A stretch of 64,000 bases of DNA from Pseudomonas typographi. Its GTDB lineage: Bacteria; Pseudomonadota; Gammaproteobacteria; Pseudomonadales; Pseudomonadaceae. The DNA lies in the NCBI RefSeq assembly GCF_014694385.1, contig NZ_JAAOCA010000015.1, positions 1 to 64,000 of the forward strand, given 5' to 3'. A program made the translations under genes and the position numbers. Within the stretch, counting starts at the first letter, position 1, and every line of letters starts with the position of its first letter. This document shows positions 8,574 through 16,968 of this stretch, in pieces. Below the pieces are notes generated by a model. That model was not told where the DNA came from. It worked only from the letters and a program-made list of their open reading frames with translations, and did not search any database.

Positions 8574-9887
8574 TTGAACCGGAACTGGCTGCGCGCCCTG
8601 GTTCGCCATTTGGCGCTATTGGTCGCCGCCTGCCTGCTGGTCGGGTTGGCCACGCAGCACATCGGCTGGAGCCTGGCGGCGGGGCTAGGGCTGTACCTGG
8701 CCTGGACCCTCAACCAACTGCTGCGCCTGCATCGCTGGCTGCAGGGCCATGCGCCTGGCGAACCCCCTCCGGAAGCTCGTGGCTTATGGGGCGACGTATT
8801 CGACAGCATCTACCTGATCCAACGCCGCGACCAACGCGCCCGCGAGCGCTTGCAAGCGGTCATCGACCGCGTGCAGGAATCCACCGCGGCGCTGCGCGAC
8901 GGTGTGATCATGCTCGACAGCGACGGCAACCTTCAGTGGTGGAACCACGCCGCCGAAGCACTGCTGGGGCTCAAATCGCCGCTGGACGGCGGCCAGCCGA
9001 TCACCAACCTGGTGCGTAACCCGCGGTTCTTCGAGTATTTCCATGGGGGCAACTACACCGACCCGCTGGAGATGCCCTCGCCCATCCACGATCGGCTGCG
9101 TATGCAGGTGATGGTCACCCGCTACGGCAATAACGAACACTTGGTGATCGTGCGCGACGTCACGCGGCTTTACCAGCTCGAGCAAATGCGCAAGGATTTC
9201 GTGGCCAATGTCTCCCATGAACTGCGCACGCCGCTGACCGTGATCACCGGCTACCTGGAAACCCTGCTAGACAACAGCGAAGGCATCAACCCGCGATGGC
9301 TGCGCGCCCTGCAGCAGATGCAAACCCAGGGCAGCCGCATGCAAACCTTGCTCAACGACCTGCTGCTGTTGGCCAAGCTCGAAGCCACCGATTACCCTTC
9401 GGACAACCAACCGGTAGCCCTGGGGCCGCTGCTCAAGGCAATCCGCAACGACGCCTTGGCGCTGTCCGGGGCACGCGCGCACAGCATCATCGTGGAAGCC
9501 GAACCGGGCCTGCACCTCAAAGGCAGCGAGCCGGAACTACGCAGCGCGTTTTCCAACCTGGTATTCAATGCGGTGAAGTACACCCCGGACAACGGCCGCA
9601 TCGTTATCCGGGCCTGGCAAGATGACCACGGCGCGCACCTGAGCGTGAATGACTCAGGGCTAGGCATCGATGCCCAGCATATCCCGCGCCTGACCGAGCG
9701 CTTCTACCGGGTGGACTCCAGCCGAAACGCCGATACCGGCGGCACCGGGCTGGGCCTTGCTATCGTCAAGCATGTGCTGCTGCGCCATCGTGCGCAGCTG
9801 GCGATCACCAGCGTGCCAGGGCATGGCAGCACCTTCACGTGCCACTTCGCAGCGGTGCAAATAGCCACCCCGGCGCCGGCTTCCTGA
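8574..9887 (+). CDS. phoR: Phosphate regulon sensor kinase PhoR
   Basis: A 437-residue membrane histidine kinase. Two N-terminal hydrophobic helices (residues about 8-45) anchor it; there is no large periplasmic loop, as is usual for PhoR, which senses through the Pst transporter and PhoU. A PAS-like region (residues about 95-200) precedes the DHp helix with His215 in ANVSHELRTPLTV. The ATPase domain has NLVFNAVKYTP, VNDSGLGID and GGTGLGLAIVKH. The start is TTG at 8574, preceded by GGGGTGGG; the N-terminal residues fit the family. Confidence 0.94.
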   Translation: MNRNWLRALVRHLALLVAACLLVGLATQHIGWSLAAGLGLYLAWTLNQLLRLHRWLQGHAPGEPPPEARGLWGDVFDSIYLIQRRDQRARERLQAVIDRVQESTAALRDGVIMLDSDGNLQWWNHAAEALLGLKSPLDGGQPITNLVRNPRFFEYFHGGNYTDPLEMPSPIHDRLRMQVMVTRYGNNEHLVIVRDVTRLYQLEQMRKDFVANVSHELRTPLTVITGYLETLLDNSEGINPRWLRALQQMQTQGSRMQTLLNDLLLLAKLEATDYPSDNQPVALGPLLKAIRNDALALSGARAHSIIVEAEPGLHLKGSEPELRSAFSNLVFNAVKYTPDNGRIVIRAWQDDHGAHLSVNDSGLGIDAQHIPRLTERFYRVDSSRNADTGGTGLGLAIVKHVLLRHRAQLAITSVPGHGSTFTCHFAAVQIATPAPAS

Positions 9888-10009
9888 ACAGATACCGGGT
9901 TTTTTCCCTTTGCAAGCGGCGCACTAATCGCTAAATTGCCAGGTTCGCGCGGGCCATTTGCCCGTGGCGTACCCCTAATGTTTACACACGGATTCTTACA
10001 CGCCCCATC

Positions 10010-11353
10010 ATGGACCCTTCCCCCGGTTTAAGCCTTACCTCCCTTTTTGCCGACTTCGGCATGATCATCTTTGCCTTCTTGCTGGTGCTGCTCAATGCCT
10101 TTTTCGTGGCTGCCGAGTTCGCCATGGTTAAACTGCGCTCGACCAAGGTCGAATCGCTCGCCGAGCAGAACGGCTGGCGCGGGCGCATCCTGCGCACAGT
10201 ACACAACCAACTCGACGCCTACCTGTCGGCCTGCCAGTTAGGGATCACCCTGGCGTCGCTGGGCCTGGGCTGGGTCGGTGAGCCGGCCTTCGCCCACCTG
10301 CTCGAACCACTGCTGCATGCCGCTGGCGTGCAGGCACCGGAGCTGATCAAGGGGGTATCGTTTTTCACAGCGTTTTTCCTGATCTCGTACCTGCACATCG
10401 TGGTGGGCGAGCTGGCGCCGAAGTCGTGGGCGATCCGCGAGCCGGAGCTGCTGTCACTGTGGACGGCGGTGCCGTTGTACCTGTTCTACTGGGTGATGTA
10501 CCCGGCTATCTGGGTGCTCAATGCCAGCGCCAACGGCATCCTGCGCATCGCCGGGCAAGGCGAGCCAGGGCCACACCATGAGCACCAGTACAGCCGCGAA
10601 GAGCTCAAGCTGATCCTGTACTCCAGCCGTGGCCAGGACCCCAGCGACCAAGGCATGCGGGTGTTGGCCTCGGCGGTGGAAATGGGCGAGCTTGAAGTGG
10701 TCGACTGGGCCAATTCCCGTGAAGACCTCATCAGCCTGGACCATGGCGCCAGCCTGCAAGACATCCTCGATAAGTTTCGCCGCCACAAGTACAGCCGTTT
10801 CCCGGTCTACGACCCGGAAAAAGGCGAGTTCATCGGCCTTTTGCACATTAAAGACCTGCTGCTGGAACTGACCGCCCGCGACCACGTGCCCGAAGCCTTC
10901 GACCTCGACGAACTGATCCGCCCCGTGGAGCGCGTGTCCAAGCACATGCCGCTGTCACGCCTGCTCGAACAATTCCGCAAGGGTTCAGCGCATTTTGCCT
11001 TGGTAGAAGAAGCCGATGGTAAGGTGGTCGGGTACCTGACCATGGAAGATGTACTGGAAGTGCTGGTCGGCGATATCCAGGATGAGCACCGCAAAGCCGA
11101 ACGCGGGGTGCTCGCCTACCAACCCGGCAAACTGCTGGTGCGGGGCGACACCCCGCTGTTCAAGGTCGAGCGCCTGCTGGGCGTTGACCTCGACCATATC
11201 GAAGCCGAGACGCTCGCCGGCCTGGTGTACGAAACCCTCAAGCGCGTACCCGAAGATGAAGAAGTGCTAGAGGTCGAGGGCCTGCGCATCATCATCAAAA
11301 AAATGAAAGGGCCGAAGATCGTGCTGGCGAAGGTGCTCAAGCTCGGCACCTGA
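10010..11353 (+). CDS. CorC/HlyC-type membrane protein (DUF21 plus CBS pair)
   Basis: A 447-residue protein of the CNNM/CorC (hemolysin C-like) family. The order is an N-terminal DUF21 domain with about three to four membrane helices (residues 10-180, including LLNAFFVAAEFAMVKLR and GELAPKSWAI), two CBS domains (about 210-340) and a C-terminal CorC_HlyC domain (about 355-440). Relatives export Mg or Co or bind adenylates in the CBS pair. It follows phoR by 122 nt and may be read from the same transcript, but a role in phosphate homeostasis is only suggested by position. Confidence 0.85.
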   Translation: MDPSPGLSLTSLFADFGMIIFAFLLVLLNAFFVAAEFAMVKLRSTKVESLAEQNGWRGRILRTVHNQLDAYLSACQLGITLASLGLGWVGEPAFAHLLEPLLHAAGVQAPELIKGVSFFTAFFLISYLHIVVGELAPKSWAIREPELLSLWTAVPLYLFYWVMYPAIWVLNASANGILRIAGQGEPGPHHEHQYSREELKLILYSSRGQDPSDQGMRVLASAVEMGELEVVDWANSREDLISLDHGASLQDILDKFRRHKYSRFPVYDPEKGEFIGLLHIKDLLLELTARDHVPEAFDLDELIRPVERVSKHMPLSRLLEQFRKGSAHFALVEEADGKVVGYLTMEDVLEVLVGDIQDEHRKAERGVLAYQPGKLLVRGDTPLFKVERLLGVDLDHIEAETLAGLVYETLKRVPEDEEVLEVEGLRIIIKKMKGPKIVLAKVLKLGT

Positions 11354-11354
11354 G

Positions 11355-11454
11355 CCTGGTGTGGTGTTCAGAAGGGCGAGCAGCGGCAACGCAGCCGTGC
11401 AGCAAAAAGCATCGCCAAAAGCGTGCAGCCCCACGCCAGAAACACCCCACCAGG
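11355..11454. repeat. Dispersed intergenic palindromic repeat, copy B
   Basis: Starts one nucleotide after the CorC-like gene stop and ends exactly before the stop codon of the convergent peptidase gene, so it fills the gap. Ends CCTGGTGTGGTGTTCAGAAG and GAAACACCCCACCAGG are inverted. The interior has the family core AGCAGCGGCAACGCAGCC, GCAGCAAAA and GTGCAGCC. Confidence 0.8.
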
Positions 11455-12348
11455 TTAGCGCCCGCCCACCGCGAAGTTGGGCAGGGCATTGACCGGTTGA
11501 TCGAATTGGTAGGGGATAGACTCCAACGCCAACCCGGTATTGCGCTGCACCACGAAATGCAAGTGCGGCCCGGTGCTGTTGCCGGTATTACCCGAGCGCG
11601 CCAGCGCCTCGCCCACGGCCACCGGCTGGCCCTCGCGCACGACCACCGAGCCGCGCAGCAAGTGCAGGTATACGGCCATGGTCCCGTCGTCGTGCAACAC
11701 CCGCACAAAATTACCCGCCGGGTCATTGCCCCGGCCACTTTGGTCGTTCTCCACCTTTACCACCACGCCCGCGCGGGCGGCGACGATGGGGGTGCCTTCC
11801 GGCATCGCGATGTCGATGGCATAACGGCCCTTGGGCCCGGTATGGCTATAGGGGCCATTGGCGCCCTGGCTGATACGAAACGGCCCGCCCAACCAGGGTA
11901 AGGCGTAGCGGTAGCCCTGGGTCGCCAGCGCGGGGTCGCCCAGGTAATAGCTGAAGTTGGGCTGGTAGTGCATGGGCTGGCCCGCGTCACGGGCCTCCAA
12001 GGTGGCCAAGGTGAGCCGGCTGCGCGGCGGGACCACCCGGCTGACGCTGGCCGGGGCCCCTGCCACGTTGGCCAGCCCGCTGAAGCGCAGTTGCACTTGC
12101 ACCGGGGCATACAGCTCGTTGCGTGCGCTGAACACCGCTTTGCCGTGGGGCGTGTCTACGTCCAGGTGCACCTGCCGCTCAAGGTGCTCGGCCATGCGGT
12201 CGTTGAACACAAACACCCGGGCACCGGCGGTCGGTTTGTCGGTGTAGGTGGTTACGCCGTTGGCATCGACGTATTTGTACACCGTGGGGCGGGCCTGGGC
12301 CCCCAGGCTTGCCAATACCAGGCAAATAATTAGCAGGTTACGAGGCAT
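11455..12348 (-). CDS. Periplasmic M23 (LytM) peptidase with DUF4124 domain
   Basis: A 297-residue exported protein. A signal peptide (LLIICLVLASLGAQA) is followed by a DUF4124-type segment (VYKYVDANGVTTYTDKP, residues about 22-45), a beta-rich middle, and an M23 metallopeptidase domain (about 170-290) with the zinc motifs HTGPKGRYAIDIAMP and HLHFVV. M23 enzymes cut peptidoglycan peptide bridges or, when degenerate, activate amidases; the HxH and H..D ligands are intact here, so catalysis is possible. ATG at 12348 is preferred over the TTG at 12357; neither has a strong Shine-Dalgarno. Confidence 0.87.
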   Translation of the reverse strand: MPRNLLIICLVLASLGAQARPTVYKYVDANGVTTYTDKPTAGARVFVFNDRMAEHLERQVHLDVDTPHGKAVFSARNELYAPVQVQLRFSGLANVAGAPASVSRVVPPRSRLTLATLEARDAGQPMHYQPNFSYYLGDPALATQGYRYALPWLGGPFRISQGANGPYSHTGPKGRYAIDIAMPEGTPIVAARAGVVVKVENDQSGRGNDPAGNFVRVLHDDGTMAVYLHLLRGSVVVREGQPVAVGEALARSGNTGNSTGPHLHFVVQRNTGLALESIPYQFDQPVNALPNFAVGGR

Positions 12349-12454
12349 GAGGTTCAAAACGGCGGGTGGGTTCCGCCAGCATAGCAGCGCCGCCCATCAG
12401 CGGCATGGCCATGCTGCCTGAAAGCCCCAAGGCAGGGCGGCACTGCTGGCACCC

Positions 12455-12540
12455 GGGGGCAATGCCTCAGAAGCATTGACGCACCAATGTGTTACCGGGC
12501 AATGCGCCGCAAAAGCGTGCGACCAACTGCCAAGGCCCCC
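12455..12540. repeat. Dispersed intergenic repeat, copy C (divergent)
   Basis: Contains GTGTTACCGGGCAATGCGCCGCAAAAGC, close to the family core, between GGGGGC and GCCCCC ends. It lies just downstream of the leftward response-regulator gene stop region. Membership is weaker than for copies B, E and G. Confidence 0.4.
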
Positions 12541-12546
12541 TAAGCG

Positions 12547-13452
12547 TCACGCACCTGGCACGAAGTGCTTCAGCGTAGTGCCGCGGGCGATCAGCCGGGA
12601 CAGGTAATCGAGCTTTTGCGCATCCTGGTCCACGAAGCGAAAATTCAGTTGCAACCAGTCGCTGTCAGGTTTGGGCTCGACGGCGGTAATGGCATGTAGG
12701 TAACCGTTCAGGCGTGCTATTTCGGCGTTTTCGCCCTGTTCGAGGTCGAGTACCGCGTGTTCCAGGACGTGTGGCAGTTGTTCGCCACGCTTGGCCACCA
12801 GCAGGGCTTCTTTAAGGCTCAGCCCCTTGATCACCACGTGCAGGCTAGCACCGCTGGCCAAACGTAACTGGGCCTGGCCACGGCCGTTGGCGGTCGCGCT
12901 ACTCGGGGCGGCAGCGGCCGTAGCCCGCGCAACGGGCGCAGCGCTCGGGCGCGCCGCAGCGGGGGCGGCAGCCGTTTCGGGGCGCCCGCCCGTTAGGGCA
13001 TTCAATGAGTCATTGGCCAGGGCATTGGCCATGGGCCGGGCCTGTGCGGCGCTGGCCAGTGCGTCCAACTTGCCGGCCTTGTGCAGGGCTTTTTTAACCT
13101 TGGCCACCAACTGCTCGTTGGTGAACGGCTTACCGACGTAATCCGATACGCCGGCATGGATGGCTTGCACCACGTTGTCTTTGTCACCACGGCTGGTCAC
13201 CATGATAAACGGTACATGCTTGCCGCCCTCTTGCTGGCGCAACCATGTGAGCAGCTCCAGGCCGGACATCTCTGGCATTTCCCAGTCGCACAGCACGAGG
13301 TCATAGGGTTCGCGGGCCAACAGTGCCTGTGCCTTACGGCCGTTGACCGCGTCTTCGGTATGTATGCCGGGAAACGCATTGCGCAAACACTTTTTCATCA
13401 GATCGCGGATGAACGGCGCATCATCCACAACCAGAACACTGACCTTAGCCAT
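12547..13452 (-). CDS. Response regulator with PilZ-like output domain
   Basis: A 301-residue protein. The N-terminal receiver domain (1-120) has Asp10-Asp11, phospho-acceptor Asp56 in LVLCDWEMP and Lys108 in YVGKPF. A long Ala/Pro-rich linker (about 130-195) leads to a C-terminal domain ending LQLNFRFVDQDAQKLDYLSRLIARGT, which resembles the end of PilZ domains. The canonical c-di-GMP motif RxxxR is not obvious, so binding of c-di-GMP is doubtful. No partner kinase is adjacent. ATG at 13452 follows AGGAGC. Confidence 0.75.
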   Translation of the reverse strand: MAKVSVLVVDDAPFIRDLMKKCLRNAFPGIHTEDAVNGRKAQALLAREPYDLVLCDWEMPEMSGLELLTWLRQQEGGKHVPFIMVTSRGDKDNVVQAIHAGVSDYVGKPFTNEQLVAKVKKALHKAGKLDALASAAQARPMANALANDSLNALTGGRPETAAAPAAARPSAAPVARATAAAAPSSATANGRGQAQLRLASGASLHVVIKGLSLKEALLVAKRGEQLPHVLEHAVLDLEQGENAEIARLNGYLHAITAVEPKPDSDWLQLNFRFVDQDAQKLDYLSRLIARGTTLKHFVPGA

Positions 13453-13506
13453 CGACCGCTCCTAAAAAACCCCGCCCAGCATAGCGCTGTATAATGGCCA
13501 AGTGCC

Positions 13507-13538
13507 AAAAAAAACGGGCGGCCACCGCCGGGTGGCCC
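13507..13538 (-). terminator. Rho-independent terminator downstream of phoU (distal)
   Basis: On the minus strand a GC-rich hairpin (GGCCACC/GGTGGCC at 13520-13537) is followed by eight T (13514-13507). It is the second of two tandem hairpins between phoU and the response-regulator gene. Confidence 0.75.
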
Positions 13539-13562
13539 ACACCAACCTCTGCCCCCTGAACG

Positions 13563-13586
13563 AAAACGCCCGGCCGAGGCCGGGCG
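13563..13586 (-). terminator. Rho-independent terminator downstream of phoU (proximal)
   Basis: A perfect 9-bp stem CGCCCGGCC/GGCCGGGCG at 13567-13586 is followed on the minus strand by TTTTCG, directly after the phoU stop. It likely ends the pst-phoU transcript. Confidence 0.75.
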
Positions 13587-13603
13587 CGCAAACACAGGCA
13601 AAC

Positions 13604-14362
13604 TTATTTATCGTCGGCGGCGGGCGAAACATTAGCCCGGTCGGTGCCACGTTGCACTTCCTGGCGCATGCGCTCCAAGCCCAAATGGCGAACGTCTGTC
13701 CCTTGCACCAGGTAAATCACCAGTTCGGCGATGTTGCGCGCATGGTCACCGATACGCTCCAATGAACGCAACACCCAGATCACGCTGAGCACCCGCGAGA
13801 TCGAGCGCGGGTCTTCCATCATGAAGGTCACCAGTTCGCGCAGGGCGCTTTTGTACTCACGGTCGATGGTTTTGTCGTACTGGGCCACCGACAGCGCCAG
13901 GTCGGCGTCGAAACGGGCAAAGGCATCCAGGGCATCGCGGACCATGGCGCGCACCTGGCCGCCAATGTGGCGTACCTCGACGTAACCCCGTGGCGACTCG
14001 CCTTCCTCGCACAGTTGGATGGCGCGCCGGGCGATCTTGGTAGCCTCATCGCCAATCCGCTCCAAGTCGATCACCGACTTGGAAATGCTGATGATCAGCC
14101 GCAGATCCGAGGCGGCCGGCTGCCGGCGCGCCAGGATACGCAAGCATTCTTCATCGATGCTGCGCTCCATCTGGTTGATGTCGTCATCGATCTCGCGCAC
14201 TTGCTGGGCCAGGCCGGAGTCGGCCTCGATCAGCGCGGTCACGGCATCGTTGACCTGCTTCTCGACCAAGCCACCCATCGCCAGAAGATGGCTGCGAACC
14301 TCCTCGAGCTCGGCGTTGTATTGCTGGGAGATATGGTGATTAAGGCTGTGCTTGTCAATCAT
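13604..14362 (-). CDS. phoU: Phosphate system regulator PhoU
   Basis: A 252-residue all-helical protein with two three-helix PhoU repeats. The metal-binding family motifs ERIGDEATKIARRA and ERIGDHARNIAELVIY are seen at corresponding positions in the two halves. It couples the PstSCAB transporter to PhoR and keeps the Pho regulon off when phosphate is plentiful. ATG at 14362 gives the family N terminus MIDKHSLNHHISQQ; a longer frame to 14404 is not family-like. Last gene of the pst operon. Confidence 0.95.
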   Translation of the reverse strand: MIDKHSLNHHISQQYNAELEEVRSHLLAMGGLVEKQVNDAVTALIEADSGLAQQVREIDDDINQMERSIDEECLRILARRQPAASDLRLIISISKSVIDLERIGDEATKIARRAIQLCEEGESPRGYVEVRHIGGQVRAMVRDALDAFARFDADLALSVAQYDKTIDREYKSALRELVTFMMEDPRSISRVLSVIWVLRSLERIGDHARNIAELVIYLVQGTDVRHLGLERMRQEVQRGTDRANVSPAADDK

Positions 14363-14425
14363 GGTCAAAAACCCTTTGGAGCGTCCGGTGGAGGGGTGCT
14401 GCAACGTATCCAGGTCACCCGGCCA

Positions 14426-15253
14426 TCAACCGTAGCGGCCGGTGATGTAATCTTCCGTGTGTTTCTTCGCCGGGTTGGTGAACAACCTGTCGGTATCACC
14501 GAACTCGACCAGCTTGCCCAGGTGCATGAAAGCGGTGTAGTCCGAAACGCGTGCCGCCTGCTGCATGTTGTGGGTGACGATGACAATGGTGTACTTGGAT
14601 TTCAATTCGTAGATCAGCTCTTCCACCTTGAGCGTGGAAATCGGGTCCAGGGCCGAGCATGGCTCGTCGAGCAACAGCACCTCGGGTTGTACCGCGATGG
14701 TGCGGGCAATCACCAACCGCTGCTGCTGCCCACCGGAAAGCCCCAGGGCGGACTCGTGCAGGCGATCCTTGACCTCATCCCACAGCGCCGCGCCACGCAA
14801 CGCCCATTCAACGGCCTCGTCGAGTGCGCGCTTTTTGTTCACCCCCTGGATGCGCAACCCGTAGACCACGTTTTCGTACACGGTCTTGGGAAATGGGTTG
14901 GGCTTTTGGAACACCATCCCCACGCGGCGGCGCAACTCGGCCACGTCATGGCCCCTGGCATAGATGTTCTGCCCTTCCAAGTTGACCTGGCCGTCGACAC
15001 GGCAGCCATCGACCAACTCGTTCATGCGGTTGAAGGCCCGCAGCAGCGTTGATTTGCCACACCCTGAGGGGCCGATAAAGGCTGTGGCCCGTTGCCGGGG
15101 AATGTCCAGGTTCACATCGTGCAACGCCTGGGTAGCACCGTAATAGAGGTTCAGGCCCAGCACCTGCAGGGCGATATCCGACGGCTGCAGTGCAGTGCGC
15201 GGGTTGGGCGGGGCCAGCCCCCGGCTGCGTTGGGGTGAGTTGAATCGGTCCAT
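14426..15253 (-). CDS. pstB: Phosphate ABC transporter ATPase PstB
   Basis: A 275-residue ABC ATPase. Walker [10 protein letters not shown], signature [13 protein letters not shown] and Walker [14 protein letters not shown] are intact, and the family segments [14 protein letters not shown] and [12 protein letters not shown] are present. It powers import by PstC-PstA. It lies 27 nt after pstA and 63 nt before phoU in one operon. Confidence 0.97.
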   Translation of the reverse strand: MDRFNSPQRSRGLAPPNPRTALQPSDIALQVLGLNLYYGATQALHDVNLDIPRQRATAFIGPSGCGKSTLLRAFNRMNELVDGCRVDGQVNLEGQNIYARGHDVAELRRRVGMVFQKPNPFPKTVYENVVYGLRIQGVNKKRALDEAVEWALRGAALWDEVKDRLHESALGLSGGQQQRLVIARTIAVQPEVLLLDEPCSALDPISTLKVEELIYELKSKYTIVIVTHNMQQAARVSDYTAFMHLGKLVEFGDTDRLFTNPAKKHTEDYITGRYG

Positions 15254-15280
15254 GGTCGCTCTCTTGTGGGCACGCCAGCC

Positions 15281-16951
15281 TCAGCTGTCGAGCGCCTTGT
15301 ATTTTTCCCGCAGGTGGTTACGTAGCGCCACCGCGGCCAGGTTCAGCAACACGATGACCAGCACCAGCAGCAGGGCGGTGGCGTACACCAAGGGCCTCGC
15401 CGCTTCGACATTGGGGCTCTGGAAGCCGACATCGTAGATATGAAAGCCCAGGTGCATGATTTTTTGGTCCAGGTGCACATAGGGAAAATGGCCATCTACC
15501 GGTAGCGAGGGCGCCATCTTCACCACCCCGACCAACATCAAGGGGGCGACTTCGCCCGCCGCGCGGGCGATGGCCAGGATCATCCCGGTCATCATCGCGG
15601 GGCTTGCCATCGGCAACACCACCTTGAACAGTGTCTCGGCGCGGGTAGCGCCCAATGCCAAGGAGCCTTCGCGCAGGCTGCGCGGGATGCGTGCCAGGCC
15701 TTCTTCGGTAGCCACGATCACCACCGGCACGGCCAACAGCGCCAGGGTCAGCGATGCCCACAGCAGCCCCGGCGTACCCAAGGTGGGCGCGGGCAGCGCT
15801 TCCGGGAACAACAGCCGGTCCAGCGAGCCGCCCAGTACATACACGAAAAAGCCCAGGCCAAACACCCCATAAACAATCGACGGCACGCCCGCCAAGTTAT
15901 TCACCGCAACGCGAATCAAGCGTGTGACCCACCCCTGGCGCGCGTATTCGCGCAGGTATACCGCGGCCAATACGCCGAAGGGGGTCACGATCACCGCCAT
16001 GATCAGTGTCAGCATCACCGTACCGAAGATCGCCGGGAATACACCGCCCTCGGTATTGGCCGCGCGCGGGCCGCTGCTCAGGAACTCCCACAACTGGGTG
16101 CAGTAAAACCCCGCCTTGGCCAGCGGCCCCATGGCATTGGGGCGGTAAGCGTGGGCGACCTGCCCGAGGCTGATGGGCACGGCCTGGCCACCGGCTTCGA
16201 CGGCCGTGAGGCTGTCGCGGTCGATCTGCGCACGCAAGGCTTCAAGCCGCGCCTCGGCTTCATCGTAGCGTGCGTTGAGGGCGCTTTGCTCGGCACCCAG
16301 GTCGGCCTGGGCGGCCGCATCGAAACGGCCGCTGAGTTGCAGCTTGCGGGCCTGCAAGCGGGCGTTTTCCAAACCGCGGTTGATCGCGCTTAGCTCCTGC
16401 GCTTCGAGGCGGTCTAGCGCGCGGCGCAAGTGGCGCACGCGCTCAAGGCGGGGCGCCAGCTCAGCCCAGGCATCGGCCCCTTGGGCGACCACCTGGCCGT
16501 GCTCACGGATGTCCAGCAGCCGCCCATAGAAATTGCCCCATTCGCGGCGCTGCAGCACCAGCAGGTCGGCGGGGGCCTGCACGTCGGCAAGCCAATCGGC
16601 CACTACCCACACGAAATCGCTACCGTATACGTCGCGGTTGCCTACCTTGAGCAGTTCGCGGGTCATGGTCAAGGGGCCGTCGGCCGGCACTGCGGTGCTT
16701 GTAGCACGCAGGCGCGCGCGCGGCACCTGTTCGCGCGCCACCACTTCGCCCACCAACGTTTGCGCAGGCGAGCCCGGCACCTGATAGCTGGCCTGCAGCA
16801 CATCAGCCGGCCAGAAGTAACCCAGCCCGCGTACCGCGATCAACAGCAGCAGGCCCACGGTCATGATCACCGCGATGGAAACGGCGCCCGCGCTAAGCCA
16901 CACCCCGGGGGCGCCGCTTTTGATCCAACCTTTTATGCTTTGGTTCTTCAC
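15281..16951 (-). CDS. pstA: Phosphate ABC transporter permease PstA
   Basis: A permease of about 556 residues, long for PstA because, as in other pseudomonads, a large periplasmic insert (about 70-290, rich in LEALRAQ-type coiled coil) follows the first membrane helix. The C-terminal half carries the transport helices and the ABC-coupling EAA loop (SLREGSLALGATRAETLFKVVLP). GTG at 16951, preceded by GGCCAGG, gives the family start VKNQSIKGWIKSGAP; an upstream GTG at 16972 overlaps the pstC stop and is the alternative. Confidence 0.92.
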   Translation of the reverse strand: MKNQSIKGWIKSGAPGVWLSAGAVSIAVIMTVGLLLLIAVRGLGYFWPADVLQASYQVPGSPAQTLVGEVVAREQVPRARLRATSTAVPADGPLTMTRELLKVGNRDVYGSDFVWVVADWLADVQAPADLLVLQRREWGNFYGRLLDIREHGQVVAQGADAWAELAPRLERVRHLRRALDRLEAQELSAINRGLENARLQARKLQLSGRFDAAAQADLGAEQSALNARYDEAEARLEALRAQIDRDSLTAVEAGGQAVPISLGQVAHAYRPNAMGPLAKAGFYCTQLWEFLSSGPRAANTEGGVFPAIFGTVMLTLIMAVIVTPFGVLAAVYLREYARQGWVTRLIRVAVNNLAGVPSIVYGVFGLGFFVYVLGGSLDRLLFPEALPAPTLGTPGLLWASLTLALLAVPVVIVATEEGLARIPRSLREGSLALGATRAETLFKVVLPMASPAMMTGMILAIARAAGEVAPLMLVGVVKMAPSLPVDGHFPYVHLDQKIMHLGFHIYDVGFQSPNVEAARPLVYATALLLVLVIVLLNLAAVALRNHLREKYKALDS

Positions 16952-16968
16952 CCTGGCCTGCCTTGGCG

